This document shows, one piece after another, positions 34,419 through 42,553 of a stretch of DNA of 64,000 nucleotides. Position 1 is the stretch's first letter. Every line of letters starts with the position of its first letter. The stretch comes from JAGLON01 sp041394985. Lineage in GTDB: Bacteria > Zixibacteria > MSB-5A5 > GN15 > JAAZOE01. The notes beneath the pieces are model-generated. The model saw only the letters and a list, made by a program, of their open reading frames with translations. It did not search any database and was not told where the DNA came from. The position numbers were made by a program, and so were the translations under genes. The DNA lies in assembly GCA_041394985.1 (NCBI GenBank), contig JAWLBI010000001.1, positions 2,542,001-2,606,000 of the forward strand, written 5' to 3'.

Positions 34419-34862
34419 GTGGTAACGGACGCGCATCAGATATTCAATGACTTCATCAAGGGCGCGGGACTCAGAGGCACCGAGCAGCGAGCCCTGATCC
34501 TGGATACCTTCCTTAATACCGATGAACACGTTTCCGTCGACGACCTCTTTGGAATGGTCAAGCTGGAAAATAAAAAGATCGGGTATGCAACCGTTCACCG
34601 CACCATGAAACTCATCACTGAATCCGGATTGGCCCGCGAGGTCGTTTTTAACGATGGTATTGCCCGTTTCGAGCATACCCTCGATACCGGACACCATCAT
34701 CATTTTGTCTGTAAATCCTGCGACGCGGTTATTGAATTTAACAGTGATGCCGTCGACGCGGAAGAGAAACGACTTGCCAAGGCATATGGGTTCGAGGTGC
34801 AGTCTCATCATTTTAAAATCTACGGTATTTGCAAAGAATGCCGTCGTAAAAAACGTACATAG
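34419..34862 (+). CDS. fur: Ferric uptake regulator family protein, Fur
   Basis: Metal-dependent repressor, 147 residues. I start at a GTG (34419) with AGGAG 5 nt upstream. The longer in-frame ORF would begin inside the promoter and run across the Fur box. The winged-helix N-terminal half (RGTEQRALILDTFLNTDEHVS) carries the recognition region YATVHRTMKLI. The C-terminal half has the metal site HHHHFVC and two CxxC pairs for structural zinc, CKSC and CKEC. The neighbouring feoAB genes and a classical Fur box upstream support Fur rather than Zur or PerR, though metal choice is not provable from sequence. Confidence 0.9.
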   Translation: MVTDAHQIFNDFIKGAGLRGTEQRALILDTFLNTDEHVSVDDLFGMVKLENKKIGYATVHRTMKLITESGLAREVVFNDGIARFEHTLDTGHHHHFVCKSCDAVIEFNSDAVDAEEKRLAKAYGFEVQSHHFKIYGICKECRRKKRT

Positions 34863-34879
34863 CCAGGTGGTAATAGATC

Positions 34880-35167
34880 ATGTTTAAGAGTCTGTTTGCT
34901 TCGGGACACGGCAGCCCAATTGCCAGGAATAGCGATATCTCATTGAGTGACACCATTGTAGGCCACACTTACATTTTGGTTGCTCTCGAGGCCGGGCAGC
35001 ATTTACGCGAGAAAATCGCGTCGATGGGATTAAACTCCGGAGCAAGATTTACCATTATTGCCAATTCCGGACATGGACCGGTCGGTTTGGAAGTCAGACA
35101 GACCCGTCTCGGTATCGGCCGCGGCATGGCTTTGAAAATCAAGGTGAAGGAAGTTGAATCAGCCTAA
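34880..35167 (+). CDS. feoA: Ferrous iron transport protein A, FeoA
   Basis: Small SH3-like cytosolic protein that assists FeoB, 95 residues. Typical core: VALEAGQHLREKIASMGLNSGARFTII and the end VEVRQTRLGIGRGMALKIKV-type strands. It begins 17 nt after fur with GGTGG in the gap, and its 3' end overlaps feoB by 14 nt, so translation is coupled. The N-terminal 20 residues before the fold are slightly longer than in many FeoA proteins. Confidence 0.92.
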   Translation: MFKSLFASGHGSPIARNSDISLSDTIVGHTYILVALEAGQHLREKIASMGLNSGARFTIIANSGHGPVGLEVRQTRLGIGRGMALKIKVKEVESA

Positions 35168-37313
35168 CGAGCAATTCGTCGCCGCCCTGGCAGGGAATCC
35201 GAATTCGGGCAAGACAACCCTCTTTAATAATCTGACCGGCGCCAATCAGCATGTCGGAAACTACCCCGGCGTTACGGTCGAGAAAAAAGAAGGCGTCATT
35301 ACACACAAGGGCCGACGAATTCACCTCATAGATTTACCCGGTACCTATTCCCTGTCCGCTCATTCTATCGAAGAAGTAATCACCCGCAATTATATAATCG
35401 AGAATAAACCGAACGTCGTCATCAACATCGTCGATGCCTCCAACCTGGAGCGCAACCTCTATCTGACGACGCAGCTTTTGGAACTCGGTATTCCGGTTAT
35501 CATCGCGCTGAATATGTGCGATATGGCTCGAAATCGAGGATTACAGATTGACGAGAAACTGCTCTCCCGCCTGATGGGCGTTCCGGTCGTTTGCACGGTC
35601 GGGCATAAGAAAAAAGGTATGGATGAGCTTTTAGAGACCGTGCTTGCCTTTGACCGGCCGCAGACCGATCTTCGCCCGGCCAGCGTCAATTATGGGAAGG
35701 AATTCGAGCAGGAATTATGCAGTCTGTGCAAACGGATTGACAGCGATGCCCATCTTGTCAACGGCTATTATTCTCGTTGGGTGGCGCTTAAACTTCTCGA
35801 AAACGACACCGAGATTGCGAAACTATTCGATAATGATACATCCGGTTCAGAAATCCTGAAACAGGCGGAAGAAAGCCGCAGCCGCATCGAGTCACTCATC
35901 GGCGACGAGACTCCGTCTATCGTTTCAGACCGGCGGTATGGATTTATCAGTGGCGCCTGCTCCGAAGCCGTCACGCTGACCAGCGCCAGTCGCCATGATA
36001 TTTCTGATAAAATCGATCTGGCGATGATTCATCCTGTGCTGGGACTTCCCATCTTTGCCGGGCTTATGTGGCTGATGTTCAATTTGACGTTTACTATCGG
36101 CGAAAAACCGATGGAGTGGATTGAAATCGGAATCGGACATCTCTCCGAATGGCTGACGGTGGTTCTCCCCGAGGGTTTGGTCAGTTCGCTGGTTATCGAC
36201 GGCATCATCGGCGGTGTCGGCGGGGTGATCGTTTTTCTGCCGAATATCATGCTGCTGTTTTTCGCCATCGCGATTCTGGAAGACACCGGATATATGGCCC
36301 GAGCCGCCTTCGTGATGGATCGCATCATGCACAAAATCGGTCTCCATGGGAAATCGTTTATCCCGATGATTATCGGTTTCGGTTGTTCGGTGCCTGCCTA
36401 TATGGGCAGCCGAATTCTGGAGGATAAAACCGACCGTCTGGTGACCCTTCATGTGACGACATTTATGAGCTGCGGGGCGCGCCTGCCGGTATACATCCTC
36501 ATTTGTGGAGCATTTTGGCCTGCCTATGCCGGAAATGTTGTCTTCTCGATTTATGCGCTCGGTGTCATCGTTGCCATTTCAATGGTTAAGGTCCTGCGCT
36601 CGACTCGCTTCAAGGGCATGTCGGCGCCGTTTATTATGGAATTGCCGCCGTATCGTATTCCAACTCTACGCTCATTGCTCATCCATATGTGGGAGCGCTC
36701 CTGGCTGTATCTCAGAAAGGCCGGGACGATTATTTTAGGCATTTCGATTATCATGTGGTTTCTAATGACTTTCCCGGAACGTACGGAATTCTCTCAGGAT
36801 TATGATACGCTGTCTCAAAATATCGAGGCTCGATTCGAAACCGGCATTATCACCGAAGAAGATCGCGACGCCCAGCTGGCAAGCCTCGGAAATCGGAAGG
36901 CCGCCGAAAGCATGGAATACTCATTCGCCGGGCGTATGGGGAAAGTCATTGAACCGGTCATCGAACCTCTTGGGTTCGACTGGCGGCTCGGTATTGCAAT
37001 TCTCTCCGGTTTCGCTGCCAAGGAAGTAGTCGTATCAACTATGGGAACGGTGTACGGTGTCGGCGAAGTTGATGAGGAGTCGGATTCCCTGCGCTCGAGT
37101 CTTGCCAAAGACTCCAGCTATTCACCGCTTATCGCATACGCGTTTCTCGTTTTCGTATTACTCTATATGCCGTGTATGGCGGCCGTAGCGGTGTTTTTAC
37201 GAGAAACCGGATCGTGGAAAGAAGTCTTCTATCAGTTCTTTTATACGACCGCATTGGCCTATGGTATGGCCCTTATTGTGTATCAGGGCGGAAAACTGAT
37301 AGGATTGGGATAA
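35154..37313 (+). CDS. feoB: Ferrous iron transporter FeoB
   Basis: Inner-membrane Fe(II) transporter with an N-terminal GTPase domain, 719 residues. It starts at a TTG inside the end of feoA; this leaves 13 residues before the G1 motif GNPNSGKTT, as in other FeoB proteins. G2 is NYPGVTVE, G3 DLPGTYSL, G4 NMCD. The membrane domain (about 280-719) includes the gate regions ILEDTGYMARAAFVMD and GFGCSVPAYMGSRIL. Another conserved stretch is ILSGFAAKEVVVSTMGTVYG. Expression should be iron-repressed through the Fur box at 34386. Confidence 0.96.
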   Translation: MNQPNEQFVAALAGNPNSGKTTLFNNLTGANQHVGNYPGVTVEKKEGVITHKGRRIHLIDLPGTYSLSAHSIEEVITRNYIIENKPNVVINIVDASNLERNLYLTTQLLELGIPVIIALNMCDMARNRGLQIDEKLLSRLMGVPVVCTVGHKKKGMDELLETVLAFDRPQTDLRPASVNYGKEFEQELCSLCKRIDSDAHLVNGYYSRWVALKLLENDTEIAKLFDNDTSGSEILKQAEESRSRIESLIGDETPSIVSDRRYGFISGACSEAVTLTSASRHDISDKIDLAMIHPVLGLPIFAGLMWLMFNLTFTIGEKPMEWIEIGIGHLSEWLTVVLPEGLVSSLVIDGIIGGVGGVIVFLPNIMLLFFAIAILEDTGYMARAAFVMDRIMHKIGLHGKSFIPMIIGFGCSVPAYMGSRILEDKTDRLVTLHVTTFMSCGARLPVYILICGAFWPAYAGNVVFSIYALGVIVAISMVKVLRSTRFKGMSAPFIMELPPYRIPTLRSLLIHMWERSWLYLRKAGTIILGISIIMWFLMTFPERTEFSQDYDTLSQNIEARFETGIITEEDRDAQLASLGNRKAAESMEYSFAGRMGKVIEPVIEPLGFDWRLGIAILSGFAAKEVVVSTMGTVYGVGEVDEESDSLRSSLAKDSSYSPLIAYAFLVFVLLYMPCMAAVAVFLRETGSWKEVFYQFFYTTALAYGMALIVYQGGKLIGLG

Positions 37314-37322
37314 GGATAACCT

Positions 37323-37517
37323 ATGCTGCAATATATAATTGTTTTCGGAATTGTCGCTGTTGCCGCCATCTATGTCGGCAGAACGCTCTGGAAGGAGAGC
37401 AAGGGCGACGGCTGTGTCGGATGCAACTGCGCGGCCAAGGGCAAGAAAGCGAATGATTTGGTACAAATAAAAGGCCTCGATGACAAATCGCAGTCAAAAG
37501 GGAGATTCTCGGTGTGA
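37323..37517 (+). CDS. FeoB-associated Cys-rich membrane protein
   Basis: A 64-residue protein with one N-terminal membrane segment (about 3-20) and a short cytoplasmic tail with CVGCNC. This matches the small FeoB-associated Cys-rich proteins that often replace FeoC. It begins 9 nt after feoB with AAGGAT upstream. It is the last gene of the fur-feoAB unit. Proposed role: iron or redox sensing at the transporter, from genome context only. Confidence 0.8.
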   Translation: MLQYIIVFGIVAVAAIYVGRTLWKESKGDGCVGCNCAAKGKKANDLVQIKGLDDKSQSKGRFSV

Positions 37518-37535
37518 AATTTTCACTCTCCCCTT

Positions 37536-37564
37536 TTGACATTTCTGCCCTGATGTCTTATATC
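37536..37564 (+). promoter_or_regulatory. Strong sigma-70-type promoter for the ferritin-like gene
   Basis: TTGACA at 37536-37541, 17-nt spacer, TATATC at 37559-37564, 34 nt before the ATG at 37599. No Fur box is seen at this site. Confidence 0.65.
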
Positions 37565-37598
37565 TATACAAAGTTGTAATTCGACCCAAGGAGCAAAC

Positions 37599-38108
37599 AT
37601 GGATATTATCGATTTCGCAATGCAAATGGAGAAAGACGGTAAGGCCTTTTATGAAAAATCGGCCGCCGAAACGTCCGACCCGGAACTGAAGCAAATCCTT
37701 CTGCAATTGGCCGAAGAAGAAAGAAACCACTATGAGTTTTTCCGCCGCATGAAGGAAAAGCCGACCGATTTGACGGCTGCCGATGTCCTTACAGGCAAAT
37801 CAACGCTGAATCAGGTTAAGAATATATTCGAGGTTATGGCTTCGAAGAAAGAGCATAAATCGTTTGGAGAGAATGTCATCTCTGTTTGGACGCAGGCGCT
37901 CCGAATTGAGGAAAAGGCCGTGAAACTGTACTCGGAAGAGGCGGCCAAGGAAAAAGACGATGCCCGCAAAACACTGATTCTTCGTATCGCCAAGGAAGAG
38001 GAATCTCATGTCCAGATGATCGACAGCGTCCTCATGTATGTCAAACATCCCGAGGCGTTTGCGGCCAGCGCTCAATACAAGAATTTCCGGAGCCTTGAAG
38101 GGCTATAA
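37599..38108 (+). CDS. Ferritin-like/rubrerythrin-domain protein
   Basis: A 169-residue four-helix di-iron protein of the rubrerythrin/YciE-like ferritin superfamily without the rubredoxin domain. Ligand motifs are visible: Glu in MQMEKDGKAFYE, EERNH in the second helix, Glu in ALRIEEKAVKLY, and EEESHV in the fourth helix. AAGGAG lies 6 nt before the ATG. It follows the iron-uptake operon with its own promoter. Likely role: peroxide detoxification or iron handling; the exact activity is uncertain. Confidence 0.87.
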   Translation: MDIIDFAMQMEKDGKAFYEKSAAETSDPELKQILLQLAEEERNHYEFFRRMKEKPTDLTAADVLTGKSTLNQVKNIFEVMASKKEHKSFGENVISVWTQALRIEEKAVKLYSEEAAKEKDDARKTLILRIAKEEESHVQMIDSVLMYVKHPEAFAASAQYKNFRSLEGL

Positions 38109-38140
38109 ATCGAATAATCACGGATTTAATTGATATTCAA

Positions 38141-38165
38141 AGGCGGCGCCTATTGCCGCCTTTTT
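38141..38165 (+). terminator. Intrinsic terminator after ferritin-like gene
   Basis: AGGCGGC / GCCGCCT 7-bp stem with a 7-nt loop, followed by TTTTATTTT. Confidence 0.88.
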
Positions 38166-38222
38166 ATTTTGCCCCTCGGATTTTACTGCCCAATTGTCGA
38201 TAAGTTTATAGAAATGTTTTAG

Positions 38223-38251
38223 TTGCGCTCGATTACCGGGTCTGTTAATAA
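38223..38251 (+). promoter_or_regulatory. Promoter candidate for OmpA-domain gene
   Basis: TTGCGC at 38223-38228, 17-nt spacer, TAATAA at 38246-38251, 63 nt before the ATG at 38315. Confidence 0.4.
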
Positions 38252-38314
38252 TTGTTCTTGAGAGCATGCCTCGACCTCTCGGGGCCGGAAGTTCCATGAA
38301 GAAAGGAAGTCATC

Positions 38315-39850
38315 ATGAAACGGTTACTGATACTGTTGACCGCTGCAGTACTGTTTTTCTGTCTGAACAATGCTAGTCTTCGAGCAGATTTTAATACGGT
38401 TAAACAGTTAATGGATTCGGTGCAAATTGCAGAAGGACATGTATTTGCACCAAAAACATATAGTAAAGCTGAAAGTCGCTTTCAAGAAGCCGACCGAGCT
38501 ATTGCCAATAACAGCAAAGCGACAAAAATCGATAAGCTGTTGGCCGAAGCCACGGAATTCGCAGAGAATACTCTGAAGGCAACTGAAGTGGCAAAGCTGA
38601 CTCTGGCCGAATACCTGGAGCCCCGCGAACTTGCTAAAAAGGCCAAAGCGATGCAACTCGTACCGGAATTATACGCAAAGGCCGAAGAGCAGTTCATGAA
38701 AGGGACCGAAAAGGTCGAATCCGGCGACGTGAAAAACGGCCTCAAAGAAGCTGACAAAGCCATGCCATTGTTCAATACCGCCGAACTCGAGGCGATTCGC
38801 GTCGACATAATGGGTTCGGCCGATAAGCTGATAGAGAAGGCGGTTCAGGACGATGCCGACAAGTATGCGCTGTCTACTATGGACAAGGCACGAACGGCTC
38901 GCGAAAAATGTAATATCATCCTTACTCGTGATCGCTATGAGCGCGACGAGTCCATTCGCGAAATCAAACGCGCCGAATACGAGGCGCGCCATGCGTCGCA
39001 AATCGCCCAGAGCGTCCGGTCGCTGAATCGCAATGACCAGGCCTGGGAAAAGCTGATGCTCGTTTATGAAATTCAGATGAACCGCGTCGGCGAGGCCATC
39101 GGGTCGGAAAATCTCCCCTTTGACAATGGCCCCATTGCCGCCGCCGACAGCCTGATTCTCTATATTAAGGATCTGCAAAAGGCCAAAGGCGCCTCGATGG
39201 ATTTGACCGATAAACTGGCCGAGCGACTCGGCGGTACGCTGTCCAAGCTTGGCATCGAGGAAAGTGAGGACACGCCGACCGGTATGGCTAAGAAGCTCGA
39301 TGAGCAGGTCGAGGCTCTGATTAGCGAGAGAAACGATCTCAAAGCCCGCCTCGATGATGAGCGGATGAAATATGTCGAGCTGCAGGAATCGATGCAAAAT
39401 GTATCTGCGGAACTGGAAGAGCGCACCGAATTGGAAGATAAATTCAAAAAGGCAAAGTCTATTCTCAATCCGTCCGAAGGTGAGGTGCTGTTTAATGCCT
39501 CGAACGATATCGTCCTGCGCTTGTACGGTATTTCATTCGGCGTAAATAAAACCGAAATCACCGACGATCACATCGCGCTATTGGACAAGGTTCAACAGAT
39601 TATCGAATTGTTCCCGGATTCGAAACTCGCCATCGAAGGGCACACCGACGCCTCCGGCGATGAAGTGACTAACCGACAGCTTTCGGAGAAGCGAGCTTAT
39701 TCAGTTATGCAATATCTCCGTCGAAGTATGCTGATTAGCGCTGATCGCATCAATGCCATCGGATACGGCGCAGAGCGCCCGATTGCATCGAATAAATCGG
39801 CAGATGGCCGCGCCAAAAACCGGCGTATTGATATTCTAATTATGCGATAA
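38315..39850 (+). CDS. OmpA-family C-terminal domain protein with long helical N-terminal region
   Basis: Exported, peptidoglycan-associated protein of 511 residues. Signal peptide about 1-24 (LLILLTAAVLFFCLNNASLRA), then about 360 residues of charged helices resembling DUF4398-type repeats and coiled coil (for example ISERNDLKARLDDERMKYVE). The C-terminal OmpA domain (about 395-511) carries IEGHTDASGDEVTNRQLSE and GYGAERPIAS...GRAKNRRIDI, with the Asp and Arg that bind diaminopimelate. AAGGAAG precedes the ATG. The long rod may span the periplasm. It has no lipobox, so outer-membrane attachment is unclear. Confidence 0.88.
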   Translation: MKRLLILLTAAVLFFCLNNASLRADFNTVKQLMDSVQIAEGHVFAPKTYSKAESRFQEADRAIANNSKATKIDKLLAEATEFAENTLKATEVAKLTLAEYLEPRELAKKAKAMQLVPELYAKAEEQFMKGTEKVESGDVKNGLKEADKAMPLFNTAELEAIRVDIMGSADKLIEKAVQDDADKYALSTMDKARTAREKCNIILTRDRYERDESIREIKRAEYEARHASQIAQSVRSLNRNDQAWEKLMLVYEIQMNRVGEAIGSENLPFDNGPIAAADSLILYIKDLQKAKGASMDLTDKLAERLGGTLSKLGIEESEDTPTGMAKKLDEQVEALISERNDLKARLDDERMKYVELQESMQNVSAELEERTELEDKFKKAKSILNPSEGEVLFNASNDIVLRLYGISFGVNKTEITDDHIALLDKVQQIIELFPDSKLAIEGHTDASGDEVTNRQLSEKRAYSVMQYLRRSMLISADRINAIGYGAERPIASNKSADGRAKNRRIDILIMR

Positions 39851-39868
39851 GGAAAAAGTGAGGGGCTG

Positions 39869-40597
39869 GTGGAGCTGAACGAGCACAGACAAGGCATGTG
39901 GCAGGGCCGTCATTTGCAGGTGAACATCCTATATTCGCGTGCCGGCGTCGGCCAACAAATTTGGATAGAAAATGATATCGGCGCGGTTCTCATCGACTGC
40001 GCCGACGGCGTCTTGCGCGATATTCTGCAGCAAGACAAGGATCTTTCGCAATTAAGCGCCATCTGTATTTCACACGGCCATTTCGATCATATGGGCGGTT
40101 TGCGGACCCTGCTCGGTTTTATCAGGATGATCGGCCGCGATGAAACACTACCAATCTTCGCTCCCGAGGGGTGTGTCGAGGTTTTTTCGACTATCAGCAA
40201 TTTCATGCATAATTATCCCGATTCGATACCCTTCAAGATTGACTGCCGGGGATTACAGCCGAATGAGACGGTAGTAGTCGCCGACATGGAAATCACCGGC
40301 TTTCCCGTCGTCCACTGCGGAAGTACAAAAGTCGGCGGGATCGGCGATCCGATACCGGCAATGGGTTATAAAATATCATATAAAGGCGAAACGATCGCAA
40401 TAACCGGAGATGCGGGAAAGCGGTCACAGCTTGAGAATCTCGTTTCCGGCGTTGATTTGGCAATTATTGAGGCGACATACGGTTCGGTATCGGATGTTAC
40501 GGCCGAATTGATAGATCGCGTTCATTTAACTGAAGACATCGCGCATGATCTGGGAAGTAAAGCGAAAGAGTATTTCTTAATTCATCGCGTCAAGTAA
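39869..40597 (+). CDS. MBL-fold metallo-hydrolase, RNase Z-like
   Basis: Cytoplasmic metallo-beta-lactamase-fold hydrolase, 242 residues, starting at GTG 18 nt after the OmpA-domain gene (GAGGGG upstream). The metal motif is SHGHFDHMGG (HxHxDH). Further ligands are likely His in VVHCGSTK, Asp in ITGDAGK and the terminal His in LIHRVK. The motif set is complete, so it should be active. The closest general type is the RNase Z/arylsulfatase-like group, but it lacks the tRNA-binding exosite of true RNase Z. Substrate unknown. Confidence 0.82.
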   Translation: MELNEHRQGMWQGRHLQVNILYSRAGVGQQIWIENDIGAVLIDCADGVLRDILQQDKDLSQLSAICISHGHFDHMGGLRTLLGFIRMIGRDETLPIFAPEGCVEVFSTISNFMHNYPDSIPFKIDCRGLQPNETVVVADMEITGFPVVHCGSTKVGGIGDPIPAMGYKISYKGETIAITGDAGKRSQLENLVSGVDLAIIEATYGSVSDVTAELIDRVHLTEDIAHDLGSKAKEYFLIHRVK

Positions 40598-40599
40598 GA

Positions 40600-41010
40600 C
40601 TAAATCGCCTTAAATATTCGCGCCAATGATTCGCCGGGCGCTTCAATCTTTAAATGCAAAAAATATCCGAATGGTGTCTGCGACACTTCGTAATCCGTTC
40701 CGGTCAGTCTGTCTTCGGCGCTGTCGAACATCTGTTTGGTAAAATCGACCGAGGCTTTACTATCTGACAGATGAGCGAATGAATGCAGGACGATCCGCTG
40801 CGTATTATTTTTCCGTGCTGCCCACTTCAGATTTTTTATGAGCTTCGTTTCGACGGTCGATCCATTGGCCTCATCATCTTCTTCGGCCTGAATGAATCCG
40901 ACCAGCGCATCGCGAATTTCCTTCTTCTCATTGATATCCGGATATGATTCGATAGTCTTTATCGACGTTTCGTATCCGAAGAGCGAACAATAGATCATAA
41001 GTAATTTCAT
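40600..41010 (-). CDS. Stand-alone archaeal-type threonyl-tRNA synthetase editing domain
   Basis: A 136-residue protein that corresponds to the N-terminal editing domain of archaeal ThrRS (tRNA-Thr_ED, a D-aminoacyl-tRNA deacylase-like fold), with no synthetase attached. Recognisable features are the opening strand KLLMIYCSLFGYE, the central RIVLHSFAHLSDSKAS and the C-terminal TPFGYFLHLKIEAPGESLARIF. All of these line up with archaeal ThrRS N-termini as I remember them. AGAGG lies upstream of the ATG. By family it would hydrolyse Ser-tRNA(Thr) in trans. It is convergent with the MBL gene (3-nt gap). Activity in a bacterium is inferred, not shown. Confidence 0.85.
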   Translation of the reverse strand: MKLLMIYCSLFGYETSIKTIESYPDINEKKEIRDALVGFIQAEEDDEANGSTVETKLIKNLKWAARKNNTQRIVLHSFAHLSDSKASVDFTKQMFDSAEDRLTGTDYEVSQTPFGYFLHLKIEAPGESLARIFKAI

Positions 41011-41084
41011 ATGGCTTTCCTCTCATGCGACGATTCGTATTATACGAAAAATCTCAGAATTTTGGGAATTTTTTATAAACCCTA

Positions 41085-41112
41085 TTGTAAAATGGATGTA
41101 GTAGTGTATTAT
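41085..41112 (+). promoter_or_regulatory. Promoter candidate for secretin-like gene
   Basis: TTGTAA at 41085-41090, 16-nt spacer, TATTAT at 41107-41112, 38 nt before the ATG at 41151. Confidence 0.4.
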
Positions 41113-41150
41113 TACCTAACCTAAATTTCATGCTCTTGGGAGGTATTTCT

Positions 41151-42251
41151 ATGCGATTATTTAAAGTTCTCGCACCGGCGTTTATTCTCTGCATAATTCT
41201 ATGTTCGTATGTGGATGCGCAAAATCTAAATCAATCAAACTATATCATAGAATCCGTGCGCCCCAATTATCTGGCGCCGGCCCAGATTCTTGATATTGTA
41301 GGCGCGGAGACATTTGGCAACAGCACGGTCATCCGATGGCAGGCTGGTGACTCTATTCATCGAGTCGACGTCAAAGTCAATGAAACATCCAATATTATCC
41401 TGCTATGTGGTCCGGAAGCCGATATTGAAATAATTAAAAAACTAATCCATGAAGCTGATGTATCTCCTCGCCAGATCGAGATCGAAGTCAAAATGGTAGA
41501 GATATACACGGACAAAGCACAGGATATCGGTATCGATTGGGAGTCTATAATTCAATCAGGGGCGCCTGATTTCCAATATCAGTATTCTGAAGATAACGAT
41601 GATCTCAATGAATCAAGCTACAATTCGACATCGACTCAGAATACTACGAGGCGTTCGAGTGATTATAATAGAATTAACAGAGACTATCGAGTTTCAAGCA
41701 GAGTAGATCTCGGCGAGTCTTTGCACCTGCTACAGAAATCCGGGGCGGGCAGAATTTTTAATGCGCCGAAAATTCTGACGCTGAATAATCAGCGTGCGAC
41801 GATACTGGACGGCAGCCGGACTACATACATTGCGCAATTATCGAGCTATAACAATATATTCAGAACCGATTCGATGGATGCCGGAATAACGCTGAGTGTG
41901 ATTCCGTCGCTGGGCGAGAGTGGATACATGACACTTGATATCACCGCGGAAGTGACGGCGCTGTCTCGCTCCGGGAGCAGCGGAAGCCCGACCAAAGACG
42001 GCCAGATCATTGAAAACAAAGTCATTGTCAGGAATGGTGAATCGATCATTCTGGGCGGCATGACCAGAACCGTTGAACACAAAAGTAAAAAGCGGTTCCC
42101 TGTCCTCGGTCAAATCCTGCCATTTCTGTTTTCCAGAGAAATCGTGAATAATGAAGAAGTCCAGACGGTCATGGTATTGACGCCGCGAGTCATCGACCTG
42201 GAATCGAACATGACGGACCGAACTCAAATTTTATTGGAAGATAAAGAATAA
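41151..42251 (+). CDS. Short secretin-family (GspD/PilQ-like) outer-membrane protein
   Basis: A 366-residue exported protein with signal peptide (about 1-23), one secretin N1-like module (about 30-110: LLCGPEADIEIIKKLIHEAD) and a compact secretin core. Typical core phrases are IEVKMVEIYTDKAQDIGIDW, GRIFNAPKILTLNNQRATI, MDAGITLSVIPSLGESGYM, SIILGGMTRT and VMVLTPRVID. GGGAGG lies 7 nt before the ATG. It is shorter than type II or type IV pilus secretins and stands alone, with no secretion or pilus genes beside it. It could be a specialised secretin, or work with an apparatus encoded elsewhere. Confidence 0.88.
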   Translation: MRLFKVLAPAFILCIILCSYVDAQNLNQSNYIIESVRPNYLAPAQILDIVGAETFGNSTVIRWQAGDSIHRVDVKVNETSNIILLCGPEADIEIIKKLIHEADVSPRQIEIEVKMVEIYTDKAQDIGIDWESIIQSGAPDFQYQYSEDNDDLNESSYNSTSTQNTTRRSSDYNRINRDYRVSSRVDLGESLHLLQKSGAGRIFNAPKILTLNNQRATILDGSRTTYIAQLSSYNNIFRTDSMDAGITLSVIPSLGESGYMTLDITAEVTALSRSGSSGSPTKDGQIIENKVIVRNGESIILGGMTRTVEHKSKKRFPVLGQILPFLFSREIVNNEEVQTVMVLTPRVIDLESNMTDRTQILLEDKE

Positions 42252-42269
42252 TTACCAAATATCGCATTT

Positions 42270-42305
42270 GGGGCGGCGTAATTTCTCATTTTACTCCGCC
42301 CCTTT
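42270..42305 (+). terminator. Possible terminator after secretin-like gene
   Basis: GGGGCGG / CCGCCCC 7-bp stem with inner GTAA/TTAC pairing, followed only by TTT. Modest support because the T-tract is short. Confidence 0.5.
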
Positions 42306-42316
42306 ACATGCAGTAC

Positions 42317-42553
42317 TTAGCGAGCCTTGATTTCGCCTCGGAGTAATTGTTTCAATCCTTCGAATGTCCCCTTCCAGACGGCCTCCTCGCCGGCCATGAG
42401 AGCGACGATGACTTTATCCTCGAGGCTGACTTCCATGACCAGCTCTTCCCCATCTATGTTGAACACAGCCTCGCCCCACATGTCGGCCGGGATGTCGGTG
42501 TGTTCGATGTCTTTATCGGTGCGGATTTCTCCGGTCATCGTATGCTGTGCCAC
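42317..42553 (-). CDS. Small acidic hypothetical protein
   Basis: A 78-residue soluble acidic protein that I do not recognise. It starts at GTG directly after the stop of the DUF2238 gene, with GGAGGC 4 nt upstream, so it is translationally coupled to it. The sequence has alternating strands (EAVFNIDGEELVMEVSLEDK) and a C-terminal helix. No catalytic motif is visible. Its conserved coupling suggests an accessory role to the membrane protein, which is inference. Confidence 0.7.
   Translation of the reverse strand: MAQHTMTGEIRTDKDIEHTDIPADMWGEAVFNIDGEELVMEVSLEDKVIVALMAGEEAVWKGTFEGLKQLLRGEIKAR

Noticed and set aside
38669..39397. A 242-codon minus-strand frame
   Set aside because: Antisense of the helical region of the OmpA-domain protein; no ribosome site or domain.
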